A stretch of DNA of 64,000 nucleotides from Primula veris (GCA_963682055.1 OY821743.1:35884702-35948701), one strand, 5' to 3'. Shown: positions 11,401 to 24,544, counted from the first letter of the stretch. Numbers and translations: made by a program. Notes: generated by a model from the letters alone, not told the origin.

Positions 11401-14400
11401 CATTCTCATATTGCTTATTCAATTGAATTGAAGCAATCAAATTTGAAATATTTGGATAACGAGTTTTACATGCTCAAGGTGAGGAAATAATCAAACAGCA
11501 TACCTTGATTTCATTGACTTCAACGGAAATGTCAGTATCGAACCCTCGAAGCACTTGTAATGAAGCTTCAAAATCGTCAGTCATTCCCATTTTAGCCTAA
11601 TTTATCGAATTAGTATTTCCCTGAGTACCAGTACATATATAATGATGAACAAGTGAGGAAAATCACTTGGAAATACTTACCAGCCACCGAGGTGATTCTG
11701 GGATGAAAAACAGGCCAGGTATCAATATCAGACACGGCAATGTTCCTGAAAATAACAACCGATTTAGCTGATTTGCAGGCAGTTTTTGAACATCGTAGTT
11801 AAACAATCAGGATATCTGTAATGATTAATTATGAATGTTCTTAGGTGTACTTTGGCACAGTAAATATTACCATACGCATCGAAAAAATCAGTCTTGATGC
11901 TTTACTTTATCAAGATGAGACTTACGTCTTATGTTGAAACAATTTGCATATTATAAAAGCATTGTTAAATTATCCTGAAACTTTTGAAACCACAGTTTAT
12001 ACAAGTTACCACTTCAAATACATGTAGTTGTTGGTATTCAAAATGATTTCAAAAGAACAATAACATGATAAATAAATAAAAAAGCTATTTGCGGTGTAGA
12101 TAATTACCTAGAACAGCAAGGACTCTCCAATTTACGAAGAGTCCCAACAAGTAAGACAACATAATCCCAATTGTGACAGACAGCTACAAAGAACACAGGG
12201 GAGAATAAAATGGTTAATTGGATTGATACCCTTCTTGTACTTTGAAATAAATATAGATAATAAAGCTACCAACCTGGTTAACGGAACCCAATCCTCCTCT
12301 CAAATTCTGAGGTGCAATCTCAGCTATATAAACAGGAACCTAGAATCAAGAAGAAAATGAGTATAGATTATTTTTTTTTTTTGTAATCAATGAGTATAGT
12401 TTTTTATGAGGCTATTTCTTAAAAACTTCTGCTCTAAGAAAATAAAGAGTATAGTTTGATAAACATACCACGTAAGAGATTATTCCCACACCAAAACCTT
12501 CGAGTAACCTTCCCATGTACAGAAATGAAGAATCCTACAATAAGCAAAAAGCAAACAAATGTAATTGAAAAAAGGCTATGATTTCATTTTCTGCATACTA
12601 GCACTATTATGTTCACAAATTGGAGAACTTACTTTAGCAAATGAAATGGCAAGCCAGCCAATAATGTTCGGGATAGCTGCGATCATTAAGGACTGCAATT
12701 TAACACAAGCCAGATTAAGAAAAAGTTTTTTTGGTAAGAAATTTTATCGAGTAAAGATAAAAGTAAAGCAACAGTTGAATGACTTGACCTAATTGGCTTT
12801 GTTTGGTTTCAACTTTTAAATTACAAGCTTTTTTCTGGAAAAAAAGTCAGGCTAAATTGTTAAACCAGCTTAAAACTGAGGTTCTCGGGTATTCGGCCTG
12901 AATAGGTTTAGAACCTTTAAGCTGGTGAACATACATGTTTCCTGTAACTCAAAAATCCATCTTATCTGCTTAAAGCTGCAACCATACAAGCCCTTAGTGA
13001 TGACAGTAAAGAATATGAAGGATCATACCCCTTTCCGTCCAATATATTCAGAAATTTGACCACTAGCTATTGCCCCAACCATGGCACCCACATTCGATAA
13101 TGATCCAAATAGAGAGAACTGTCCAAATGGTTAAATATCAGGATTTCATTTAATCTGAAACAAAATTTATAAGGCTGCATAAGTATACACACCTCTGATA
13201 CTGTAAGTCCAAGATCCTTTATAATTGCTGTTTGTGTTGGTGAAGAAAAACCACACTACAACACAGAGAAAGCAGGAAAAATCAATTAGCTTCATTGATA
13301 CTATGTTCAAATAACAAATTATCTTATAGCTTCATTGATACTAGGTTAACAGTTCAAACGTTGCAATCCATAAATGCAAAATTCGTGTTTCTCCAGATGG
13401 TGCATAATCTAGAAAATTCAAGTTTTAACAATGCAGACAGCAAGCTTGACAATGCTATTACCTTAAATAATCAAATGAAGGTATTAAGTAGGTTAAGGAC
13501 TTTCGATCTTGCAAGTTCCAATAAAACTAAAAAGAATACTGAACTTTGTCCACTAGCTTCCATTTAAAACTTATTCATTACTTACTTAATGTATCTTCAT
13601 GCCCACACCTTTAACTTTTGGTTCAGAAAATGCTCTTTTACTAATATTTTGACCAAGAAGTCATAATTTTTGTAATTCTAAATATAACTCCCCCCCCCCA
13701 CCCCCTTCGTCTCAGTCCTACTTAATTCACTACTTATTCTCATTTCCCTCAATTCCTATTTGACCTGAGCATTCAAAGTTTGCCAGTTGAGAGAACAAAT
13801 GAGAAGTCACTTCATTCTCATACAAATCAAAACCGTCAAAGACAACTAAACCATTATCACATGAGCATTGAGTTCCGATCCAAAAAATCCAATTCATGCA
13901 AACAAAATGAATATCCAACCATGTACACTTTGTAGTTAATTTCCATTCATTACACTTTAAAATAATGTTAAGCCTACTCTTAAGTTACTATTTAGCACTA
14001 CCTTTCAAGCCTAATTTCTCATTTCTAGATTAGGATGCACTTGTATGCTCTTATGGCCAAACGCCTATTTTCCCCTCAACTCACAAAAGGAAAGCTTCGT
14101 GCTCTTCATAAATAAATATGTACATAACTAATAGCAATTCCAGTTTTGTACTTTTGGGTGGTATCAGCAGAATTTTGAGTGATTTACGTTGGTATTTTCT
14201 TTCTGAATAGGAATAATTGGTTGTCAGCTAAGATTATGAGTTGACTTGGTAAACAGAAAAATAATTATTTTTTGCACTTTTACTTTTGAGAATAAGATTT
14301 GGTTTCTTACATAGTAAAAAGTGCATACTAATTACTTACACTTTTGAGATTGAAAGAGTGTAATATTGTTATGCACATTGAAATTAGAATATACTTTTTA

Positions 14401-15412
14401 ACTAATTCAAACAGCAATTGCCACTTCCCATTAGTACCAATAGGAAAAATTTATAGTTTTTTCAGTTTCTACCTTAAATAGGGGTAATTCAAAAAGTTTA
14501 AAGTATTAACCTTTTCCAAAATTTAACTTTCGCACTCATCAGATGTAATTAACCAAAAGCTTCAAACATTTTAAAATTATGTAGCTTTGTATGTCCGTTA
14601 AGAAACCCCAATCAACTAGGTAAAAGTAATACTTAAACAAGTCTACTTTTTTTAATAAAAAAATAGACTTTTTATACTCATCATATGCAATCAACCAAAA
14701 CCCACATATAAACATATACATAATAACATGTGTGACAATATTAGTCCATTAACAAACTCCAAAGTTTCAAATTAAGATCTTTACAATCACCCATTACTTA
14801 ACCCCCCCCCCCCCCCCCCCCCCCCCCAAATACGAGTCTCCCTAATTTCCTATTCAAATACAGATAATTGCATTAGTCCATTAACAAACCAAACACTTTT
14901 AAGTTTGAGATCTTAAAAGTTACTTTTTTACTTCATCACCAATAACTACATGGTACATAATTGCATTAGTCCATAAACAGACCAAACCCAACATCACCAT
15001 AAAGGGCTTTCCTAATTTCCCAAAAAATATCCAGAAAACCAGGACGGAACCGGGATCTTTTAATGGGAGGAGCTGATATTTTATACGATATTTTTCATAC
15101 AAGTTCTTTTCACAACCCCTCCCCTGATATTTTCCTATTTTTGCAGATTTTAATCAAAATGCATTCAAAAAGTTATTTTCATCAATAATCATCAAAAGGG
15201 GAGGGGTTGCACCTACATGACCAGGGAAAGAACTGGTAATAGGCTAAAAGGGGCTCCATCACCCCAGAAAAAAAACAATATTTTTTCATTTATCTTTTTT
15301 TTTTTTTTATTTATCGATTTCAGCCTTTCAATACCCCATAATTACGAGAGAAAAAAAACAGTTCTATTTCCGCCAGTTCCCACGACTATCTCCACCTAGT
15401 TCCTTCCTGCAC

Positions 15413-15473
<61 letters not shown>

Positions 15474-16889
15474 AAGATATATAAACACAGAAACATAAAA
15501 ACAGTTCTAGTTCTGGCACTGCCCACGATTATATCCAACTAGTTCCTTCTTGCAGATACGGTATATATACACACTTACACACACACAAACACAAACACAT
15601 AAAGATATATAGATACAGAAAGAGAGATAGGGGGTAACAAATAACATACGGTGAAACCAAACTGGATAGGGCCAAGAGCAACAATAAGAACACAAGCAAG
15701 AACAGAGATGGAAGAGTCTCTAATAGATGAAAAACCCTATCTTTTACCATGTATCTTTAAAAAATTAATCGATTTCAGCACCCCATAATTACTAAAAAAA
15801 CTAGTTCCGCCACTGCCCACGACTATCGCACACCTAGTTTTTTTCTGCACACAGATACAGTCTACACACACACATAGATACAGAAAAAGATATATGGGGT
15901 ACAAATAACATACAGTGCATTAGTCCATAAACAGACCAAGCCCTTTTACATCACCATAAAGGGTTTTCCTAATTTCCTAAAAAAAATCCAGAAAAACCAG
16001 GACAGAACCAGGATTTTTAATGGGAGGGGCTGATTTCTTATAAGCTTTTTTTTCATGTGTTTTTTCATAATATGTGAGGGTCCGAAACGCAAAATTTATG
16101 CAGATGCTAATCAAAATGCATTCAAAAACTTTACTTTTCATCAATTATCATCAAAAGGGGAGGGGTTGCACCCACACGACCAGGGAAAGAACTAGTAGTA
16201 GGCTAAAAGGGGCTCCATCACCCCAGAAAAAACCGATCTTTTGCCATTTATCTAGTTTTTTTATTTATTTATTTACCGATTTCAGCCTTTCAATTAATAC
16301 CCCATAATCACATAAAAAACAGTTCTAGTTCCGCCACTGCCCACGACTATCGGCACCTAGTTCCTTTCTGCACACAGATACAGATGACAGAGCCTCAAAT
16401 AGATGAAAACCCCAATCTTTTACCATGTATCTTTAAAAAATTAATCGATTTCAGCACTTCAGCACCCCTTAATTACTAAAAAAAAAACTAGTTCCGCAAC
16501 TGCCCACGACGATTACCACCTAGTTCCTTCCTTCACACAGATACAGTCTACACACACACACAGGCTAAAAGAGGATCCATCACCCCAGAAAAAACCGATC
16601 TTTTGCCATTTATCTTATTTTTTACTTATTTATCGATTCCAGCCTTTCAATACCCTATAATTACTATAAAAAAAACTAATTCCGCAACTGCCGACGACTA
16701 TCTCCACCTAGTTACTTCCTTCACACAGATACAGTGTAGACGCGCACACACTTACAAATACAAGTATGTACTAAATAGAATGTCCATTTTCGTAAAAATG
16801 CCAAATGAGAAATACCCAACTGAAAAATCCCCTAAATTATCACAAATCACTATCCCAAATGCTCAATTGCACAAAAACACACAGACACA

Positions 16890-16928
<39 letters not shown>

Positions 16929-17561
16929 GGAGATAGAGAGAGGGGGTAAGAAATAACATACAGTGAAACCAAACTGGATAGGACCAAGAGCAACAATAAG
17001 AACACAAGCAAGAACAGAGACGGAAGAGTCTCTAATAGATGAAAAACCTGATCTTTTACAATGTATCTTTAAAAAATGAATCGATTTCAGCACCCCATTA
17101 TTACTGTAATAAAAATAAAAAACTAATTACGCAACTGCCCACGACTATCGCCACCTAGTTCCTTCCTTCACACACACACATATACGGTCTACACACACAC
17201 ATACATATATAGATACAGAAAGATAGAAAACAGTTCTAGTTCCGTCACTACCCACGATTATAACTCACTAGTTCCTTCTTGCAGATACGGCACACAAACA
17301 CACACACACATAAAGAAAAGATAGAAAGAAAGATAGTAAGAAATAACATACAGTGAAACCAAACTGGATAGGACCAAGAGCAACAATAAGAACACAAGCA
17401 AGAACAGAAACAGAAGAGTCTCTAATAGCTTGAGAAGAACCCATTAAACTAGATTGTCTTGAACCCATCCCAGCTTGTCCCATTCTATACCAACTTCCTG
17501 TGTGTAAAAATGGCTTCTTTAGATCACCTCCTCTCCCTTCTTCTTCCTCCCTGAAACTCAT
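8480..17561 (-). CDS. ERDL6: ERD6-like sugar transporter, 18 exons, complete (492 aa)
   Basis: A major-facilitator monosaccharide transporter with 12 expected membrane helices. Exons, 5' to 3' on the minus strand: 17561-17352, 13255-13193, 13118-13029, 12692-12633, 12534-12469, 12339-12274, 12183-12108, 11745-11681, 11596-11504, 11281-11201, 10596-10512, 10377-10331, 10245-10183, 10098-10039, 9959-9894, 9804-9745, 9439-9325, 8592-8480. Every intron is GT-AG and the joined frame is open to a TGA. Signature motifs are GRKG (118-121), PESPRWL (226-232), QQLSGIN (299-305) and PETKG (477-481). The N terminus, with HTGSWYRMG and SRQSS-MGSSQ, is typical of ERDL6, reported in Arabidopsis as a vacuolar glucose exporter; tonoplast location is inferred from that. 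A GA-rich leader abuts the ATG and a TATAAAC lies about 55 bp upstream. Intron 1 is 4.1 kb and carries duplicated exon-1 pieces. Confidence 0.95.
8927..9283. repeat. Direct duplication inside the last intron of the transporter
   Basis: Two units (about 8927-9113 and 9114-9283) share GTGAGAATAT, AATTGGAAAATGGGACC, TTAATTTGCTTCATTT and CACATGCATAT in the same order. They sit in the intron between 9324 and 8593 and do not touch the splice sites. Confidence 0.8.
12796..12992. mobile_element. MITE-like insertion in intron 3 of the transporter
   Basis: The left end begins GGCTTTGTTTGGTTTCAACT and the reverse complement of the right end begins GGGCTTGTATGGTTGCAGCT, giving imperfect inverted repeats around a core with AAGCTGG/CCAGCTT symmetry. 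Similar GTTTGGTT...AACCAAAC segments occur at 9540-9715, 34420-34700 and 62880-63050, so this looks like a dispersed family. No target-site duplication was resolved; a hAT-like origin is a guess. Confidence 0.45.
15650..15726 (-). pseudogene. Duplicated 3' part of transporter exon 1, copy A
   Basis: About 77 bp match the last 24-25 codons of exon 1 (from IRDSS to GPIQFGFT), with Val to Ile at one codon and silent changes. The donor GTATGT is kept. Upstream sequence diverges from true exon 1 and has an in-frame TAG a few codons before the match, so this copy cannot supply an open N terminus. Probably a non-functional remnant of the intron-1 duplications. Confidence 0.8.
16962..17093 (-). other. 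Duplicated transporter exon 1, copy B: possible alternative first exon
   Basis: The segment 17038-16962 matches the end of exon 1 and keeps the reading frame and the GTATGT donor. Unlike copy A, the sequence before the match is open and begins with an in-frame ATG at 17093. This gives 44 codons: a new 20-residue head, then RDSS to FGFT, in the correct phase for exon 2 at 13255. If transcription began upstream, it could encode a transporter without the usual [10 protein letters not shown] terminus. Use in vivo is untested; it may be chance. Confidence 0.45.
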
Positions 17562-18099
17562 CTCCTCTCTCTCTCTATGTATCTATATCTATATCTCTAT
17601 ATCTATATATGTATGTGTTTATACAAGTACTATATGATCTGTTTTGAGTTGAGTGATTGACTACTAACAAGTAGATGATGATGTTGCTGACTGTACATTG
17701 CTTAGGACAATAATTTTTTTACTAAAAATAAATATTCAGTCTATATTTATAAACTTATTTAAAAAAAAAACGTTTGTTTTGAATTTAACGACTCTTTTAT
17801 AAAAAAAAATACATATTTTGTGAATACGTGAAATTGTATAATCTTTGTTCAATATTGTATGTCTAATCATATCTAATCATGTCCAATTTTGTTTGATACT
17901 ATGTACAATTTTTTTGATTTTTAAAAAAAAAATTTAAGATTTTATTCAATTTTTATTATTATTATTATTTATTTTGTATATTTTGTTATTTTTTATGACA
18001 TATGTACCTAATTGTAAATACGTATATGTACTTAATTGTAAAAAAATACACATATGTGGATTTTTTGTAATTAGGTTGATTAGTATGTACCTATTTATA

Positions 18100-19980
18100 A
18101 GTCTCCGTAATTTTTACTATGTTTTTTGTAATTTAAGGAAATAATGTCCATCTTTTTTCAAAATTTTGTCTTCATCCATTTATTTTGGGTTTACAGATAT
18201 GTTGCACTTTTATTGCTACGTGTTTCTTGATTAGTATCTTACGTTATTAGTTTTTCAATTAAATTAGTATCTTGAACTCGTTTTTTTTTTTTTAATTTAC
18301 GTTGTGAGAGAGAGATTTGGGGAGACTAATTGATGATGATGTTGGCGAGTACAATAATTTTTATGTTTTTGTAATTTAAGTAAACAGTGTCTATAGTTTT
18401 TCAAAATTTTGTTTTCATCCATTTATTTTGGATTTCTAGAAATATTGCACTTTTATTGGTACGTGTTTCTTGGTCAGTACTTTATTAGTTTCTCAATTAA
18501 ATTAGTATACTGAACTCGTGTTTTTTTTATTTACGTTGTGAGAGAAAGATTTGGGGAGATTAATTGATGATGATGTTGGGGACTTGGTTTTGGTTAATAC
18601 AATAAATTTATTGTGTTTTTGTAATTTAATAAGATAGTGTCTATGGTTTTTCAAAATTTTGTTTTCATCCATTTGTTTTGAATTTCTAGAAATGTTGCAC
18701 TTTTATTGCTACGTGTTTTTAGTACCTTACGTTATTAGTTTTTTTAATTAAAATAGTATTATGGACTCGTGTTTTTTTATTTATGTTGTGAGAGAGATAT
18801 TTGGGGAGACTACGAGCATTCACATATGTATCTCTATATCCCACATTCTTCGTAAATACACAGACATAAACTGAAAATCATTATTGCATTAGTCTCTTTA
18901 TCACCTCATCAAATAACGAGGAGTCTTTAATATTCCTTGTGAATATAGAGACTTTCCTACTCTATAAGATCACTTTATATTATTACTAAAGTTTTACGAT
19001 GATGAGTTGAAACTTGAAAAAACCCATTAAACCTAATAAATACTCTTTATTTCTTCAAATATGGATAGGATTTAAGTGAGTACGATGGAATTGATCTAAT
19101 GATGATTGTTGGGGACTCGTAGGTCTTGATTAGGACAATAATTTTTATGTTTTTGTAATTTAAGAAAATAGTGTCTACGGTTTTTCAAATTTTTGTTTTC
19201 ATCCATTTATTTTGGGTTTCTAGAAATTTTGTATTTTTATTGCTACGTGTTTTTTATTAGTACCTTATGTTATTAGTTTTTTATTTATTTATGTTGTGAG
19301 AGAGATTTAGGGAGACTAATTGAGGATGATGTTGGGGACTCCATATTTGTTAGGACAATAATTTTTATGTTTTTATAATTTAACAAAATAGCATCCATGG
19401 TTTTTAAAAAATTTGTTTTCATCTATTTATTTTGGGTTTCTAAAAATATTGCACTTTATTGTTACGCGTTTATTGATTAGTATCTTACGTTATTAGTTTT
19501 TCAATCGTTGGGGACTCCGTCTTGGTTAGGACAATAATTTTTATGTTTTTGTAATTTAAGGAGTTAACGTCCGTGGTTTTTCAAAATTTTGTTTTCATCC
19601 ATTTATTTTGAATTTTAAGAAATGCTGCACTTTTATTGCTACGTGTTTCTTGATTAGTATCTTACGTTATTAGTTTTTCAATTAAATTAGTATTTTGGAC
19701 TCATGTTTTTTTATCTACGTTGTGAGAGAGAGTTTACTATGTTTTTGTAATTTAAGAAAATAATGTTCATGGTTTTATAAAAATTAGTTTTCATCCATTT
19801 ATTTTGGGTTTCTAGAAATGTTGCACTTTTATTGTTACGTGTTTCTTTATTAGAATCTTACGTTATTAGTTTTTCAATTAGGACAATAATTTGTATGTTT
19901 TTGTAATCTAAGTAAATAGTGTCCATAATTTTTTGAAAATTATTTTTATCCATGTATTTTGGGTTTTAGCAATATTGTAC
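18100..19980. repeat. Degenerate tandem array of about 250-bp units
   Basis: A unit containing, in order, TTTTTGTAATTTAAG, TTTTCATCCATTTATTTTGG, TTGCACTTTTATTGCTACG, TTACGTTATTAGTTTTTCAA, ACGTTGTGAGAGAGA, GATGATGATGTTGG and GGTTAGGACAATAATTT recurs roughly eight times, some copies truncated. Unit starts lie near 18110, 18360, 18610, 19150, 19370, 19540, 19740 and 19890. About 18810-19085 holds unrelated sequence. Non-coding, diverged minisatellite-like array. Confidence 0.8.
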
Positions 19981-20367
19981 CTTGCATTTGTTAACTAGTT
20001 CTGGATTGCTAGTTTTTCTGATTAGTAGCATGTATTCATGTGTGTGTGTTTTTACGTTTTGAGCTTTGATATCCAATTATGATGTAAAATATACGTGTTA
20101 TGTTGGGTTTCCATTCAATAATATTCAACAATGCTGATTTTATATCCTCCACCATTAAAAAAAACTGCTGGTTTTATATCCAAATTGGATTGAAAAGTTC
20201 AAAATATAAATGAATACAAGAGGATAGTAAAAGAGAAAAACGCAACAATACATGGTATAAAAATCCAATTAACCCATGTATTTACTCTACTGCATGCGTT
20301 TATGAAAGTGTGATGTTGGTGATCCTTAGCATGGATACCGAGTCATTTGAAATATTGTACTTTGACA

Positions 20368-20421
20368 GACAACCGAACGCAAGAGAATTCAGATAAACAA
20401 CCGAACGCAAGAGAATTCAAG
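20368..20421. repeat. 27-bp tandem duplication
   Basis: Two adjacent copies of a unit containing ACAACCGAACGCAAGAGAAT differ at one or two bases. Probably a recent slippage or repair duplication. Confidence 0.8.
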
Positions 20422-23400
20422 AAATGTTACGATGCGATGTTTGTCTATATTTTCTAAATTATTCCAGATTTTCAAGAGCTAGTCGTAAAGATATAGTATG
20501 TCTATGTTATCGACTATCTTGAATAAAGATAAGAAATATGTGCCACAAACTATCTTGAACAAATGAAAATATTTTTCGATTTTTTAAAATAACACTGTTA
20601 TGGATGGTTTGCAAGGTAACGAAACCACCCCTCATTATGAAAATTGTTATAAAGATAGTAAAGATTAAACATCAACTTAGCAACTAAATGAGTGACCTTT
20701 TCTAATTGATTGTTTAATTATTTAAAGTAACAAAACTATGAAAACTGACTGATCATGTTACCTATTTAGAATTTGAGGACCATATATGTCACTCTCTACA
20801 CATTGGGGCCCATTGGTGTGATCATTTTCATAAAGTATGATAATTAAACAACTGGCAATAAGATATTTTGAGCCATGGGTTATAAATTAGTCAATTTTTA
20901 TATTTTATGTTTATTTTGATAAGGAGCTATAGTGAATAAATAATGATTGGGGTTATACGGAAAAAATGAGAGGTTTTGTCATTTTTTTCCGGTTAAAAAA
21001 GCAAGTTATCGGTGATTTTTTGTCGTTAAATAGCTTTAGGTCTGTAACCAAATTAATTTTGTATTTCAGTTATATATACATTTCATTTTACCGGACTTGT
21101 CCGAAACTTGCTATTATGGGGGCATGGCCCATCTAAACAAGTATTTGATACTTTTGAATAATTAATGAATGACCGGTTTTAAAAAAATGTTTATTTTGAT
21201 AAATTAAACATTTGTAATTTATTTTTTTATATAGGTTGATGGTTTATAAAGCTACTTTCTCTAATTTTAAGTTACAAGTTCTGAGCAAATTCACTTTTCA
21301 GGCTTCATTATTAGTAGTATTACAACTGGTTATTGGCAAATTTCTTTTTAACTAAACAAATAGTAGTAAATTAAATTGCATATTTTTTGAAAAATTTAAC
21401 TGTCCAATGTTGCGTGGCCTTTGGATAGCTAAACACAACAAGTTAGTATTTGACTTACTTATACAACCAAACACAAAAAATATTTTCTTGTGAAATTATT
21501 TTAATTTTTCTATAAGTTTTGCAGGTTTCAAACAAACCGTTATCGATTTGAAGGGAATCTAAATTTCAAAAGCATATTCCCCTTGTTCAAAACTGCAATA
21601 TATATAATTCTTTTTGATCCTTGTTTTAATTTTTTACAGACGATATATATCCCGCTATCCCCTCCCCTTTTAATATTACTGTTTGTATATATGTTTTTTG
21701 CTAACACAAAAATTCTTCTCGTTTAAATAAGAGTTTTGCTATTAATTTGCTCTTTAGATCACCTAGATCATGGAGCTAAAAAGGGGAGATATAAGGATAA
21801 GAGGTGTAAGGGGTAAATAGCAAGTTATCGTAGCAAAAAAAATGATTCAAGAATTCGAACTGTTAATATTATGGTTTATTTGCCCGTTCTGTTTGCTTTT
21901 TCGGCCTTCTTTGTATTTGTTAAGTGTACGACAATATTGATCACTTTGTTACCGTTTTTTTTAAACGGAATGTCTATTATGGGGGCTTGACCCATAATCT
22001 GAAATATTTCTTTAATTTCAATAAAGGTCGGATATAGATAGAAAAATGTAATATTAATTGAACTTGTAATACTCTTCTAACCCAAAATGTATTTGTTTCA
22101 TTGAATAATCGTTTTATTTTTATTTTTACAGTTAACAAAAGAATAATATAAATATATCAGTCTGTCTACTTGCTATACGAATATTATTTTGAAGAGAATA
22201 TGAAATCTGTTAGATAGTCTCATTTGCTGTTTCTATAGATCATGTGATAATGACATGTATTTATTCCTTTTTTTTTTTTTCATTTTTGGAGCATGAATTT
22301 ACTATCAAGTCATGGCCTCGATCATACTTGACCCATTTGAAAAAAATTAATGGTTAAAAAAAAAACATGAAAAATCATATAACTATAAAAAAATATCAGC
22401 TTATCATCAGAGCGTCTGTTGCTAAACTGTTACTAAAATTTAGCGACACTCACTTTAACATTCAGTTTTTAAAAAGTAAATTGTTGATATCTGAACTTTT
22501 TCTTTTATACATTGTTAATCCTAATTACAACATATATATCCTTTCCATATGCAATTAGCCAAATAAACTGGTTGATAATCGTATTGGAACTTATTTTCGA
22601 GCTTCGTTTTCTTCTCCCATGACAGTGTTGCAACACCTTATAGTTATCACGATTCAGTATATTTGCAGAATATGCCTTCATTATAGTTTTATTTCCTTGC
22701 CATTTTTGTATGGAAACCTCGTAATTTATGTTGATCGATCCCATAATCGTTTAACTATAAACTATAAGACAAAACGGATTTTCATACGTTTTATTTGCAA
22801 CACCTTACATATAATCATCAAGATTCGGTATATTTGCAGAATATGTCTTCAATAGTTTTATTTCATTGACATCTTTCTATGGAGACCACCTGATTTATGT
22901 TGATCCATCAATTTTTTTTACAAATTACAAACCAAATCAGGTTTTTCGTATGTGACAAAATGAGCCATGCAAACAAATGAATGTACAAAAATTTGGGAAA
23001 CTTTGGTTCTTTATTGATTCAGCTAAAGAACCACAGTTATAACTTTTTTTATTAATTGATTAAGGAAGCGTTTACTGCTTTTTTTCTAATGCACACATAA
23101 TTAATTAGCCTTACAGGCCGCTTACAAAATTGACAGTGATGGTTATGTAATTGTTGGTCACTAATTCCCTAGTTTTTTGATCGGTTCTGCTAACCTGCGT
23201 CACATATCATATTTTAACGCACACTTAATATGGTAATCGATCACACTTGACATGACAATATGATTTAATATAATAACAACTAGCATACAATAATGATCGA
23301 AAGAGATTCCTAATTAAATAATGTTTGGAAGGGAAAATTACACATTACATAGTTAAATAATTATGACAAAAGCAATCAATTTTGAAATTATTGCATGCCT

Positions 23401-23987
23401 TAAGTTAGTAATTAAAAATTCTTTGCAAATAATTAGAATGAGTGATTTCGATGGTGATACAATCAATCAATATTTTGAAAAATTATTTACAAATATTAAT
23501 GTGGAGAATTAAATTATTTGGGCGATAAAGGTCAATCAATATTTTGCATAACTTCTATAATTTTTGCATATTTTGCACAATTTTGGTAATTTTTACACAA
23601 TATCATCGTGTGTATAAATAAAAAATTTATAAAAATAAATAAATGATGTTGATTAGGTAATTTATTTGCATAATTTAATGTTTGGAAAATAAATATACAG
23701 AAAGAATATGGATCAGGTTGCAGCAAAATAATGCAAATATAGAAATGATCATATAATAGATGCACTACATATAACAAGATCTACTATAATTTAGGTTACA
23801 TTATTTTATTTTCATTTATCTAAAAAATAGAAAGTAAATTAATCTCTTATCGTGTAGCCGCCGGCACAAGTTAGTTTTTCCCTTTGTTTTATATATATAA
23901 GCAATTCCCTATTCTAATAAATAAATAAGTAATTACAACTAAATGTATTTGATGCCTATGACAATAGGAATAGGGGGCTTACGACCC

Positions 23988-24340
23988 TAAAATATGGTGT
24001 CACGTAACATTTTGAGTTTTTTAGCTCATATAAAAATAGTTTTTTTTTCATCTTTTTCTATCAAAACATCCTATAAATACGCAAGGTTTACATTATTATT
24101 TTTAGTTTCGGGATATTTTACGTTTTTATAATTTTTTTCGATTTAGTTGTGTTTTGCGAGATTTTTAAAATCCAAAATGTCAAAAAATATCAAAAAAAAT
24201 ATAAAAACAACATATTTTTCAAAAATAAAAATACTAACATATACTTTACGTATTTATAGTATGGTTTGATAACTAATTACAAAAAACTATTTTTATATTA
24301 GATTAAAAACTCGGAATGTGACGTGAAACCGTATTTTGTG
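23988..24340. mobile_element. Long-TIR MITE upstream of the FAAL-like promoter
   Basis: The first 60 bp or so (from AAAATATGGTGTCACGTAAC) and the reverse complement of the last 60 bp (from CACAAAATACGGTTTCACGT) match closely, sharing GAGTTTTTTA and ATATAAAAATAGTTTTTT. The ~350-bp unit is non-coding and strongly foldback. It ends about 135 bp before the TATA box at 24476. Superfamily not established. Confidence 0.65.
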
Positions 24341-24475
24341 TTAACCCGTCTTCCCTGAGAATATGCCTTGGCTTGTTGTAAATCACATTATGCCTTCGCT
24401 CTAACTATGTATAAATCCAAATTTGCTTTTTTTCTTATCGAGTGTCATGGATAACTATTTCCCAATTCCCACTAC

Positions 24476-24483
24476 TATAAATA
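24476..24483 (+). promoter_or_regulatory. TATA box of the FAAL-like gene
   Basis: TATAAATA in the context CTACTATAAATATACC lies 62-69 bp before the ATG at 24545, implying a short leader of about 35 nt. Strong match to the plant TATA consensus at a normal distance. Confidence 0.65.
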
Positions 24484-24544
24484 TACCACCTAATGTAATC
24501 ATTTTACTTACAAGATCAAATCCTTATTTGAGAAAAAACAAAAC

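Larger units (their letters stand above)
13256..17351 (-). repeat. Intron 1 of the transporter, built from tandem duplications
   Basis: This 4.1-kb intron contains repeated blocks. GCATTAGTCCATAAACAGAC starts at 14962 and 15918, a period of about 956 bp, and is followed both times by the same segments: ACCAGGAC-GAACC, the AGGGGAGGGGTTGCACC region and CTAAAAGGGGCTCCATCACC (15241-15260 and 16202-16221). A third, shorter copy starts near 16560. Each block ends near a copy of the 3' part of exon 1. The intron also has C homopolymers (about 13689-13705 and 14803-14827) and CA microsatellites (about 15412-15463 and 16887-16920). The blocks belong to a dispersed family seen again near 31615-31845 and 54128-54335. 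Confidence 0.8.
17562..24475. other. Repeat-rich spacer between the transporter and the FAAL-like gene
   Basis: About 6.9 kb between divergently transcribed genes. I see no coding gene. The stretch contains a CT/TA-rich leader zone (17562-17625), a degenerate array (about 18100-19980), a 27-bp tandem duplication (20368-20421), AT-rich single-copy sequence and a long-TIR MITE (23988-24340). Segment 22385-22460 resembles part of 184-245 in inverted orientation, including ACGCTCTGAT, and is probably a retroelement fragment. Confidence 0.6.

Noticed and set aside
15507..15750. Overlapping minus-strand frames near exon-1 copy A
   Set aside because: The 15529-15750 frame reads the copy out of its native frame; the match to the transporter is in another frame interrupted by a stop.
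16603..16956. 117-codon frame ending in a Thr/His run
   Set aside because: It lies in transporter intron 1 and ends in a CA microsatellite; not a gene.
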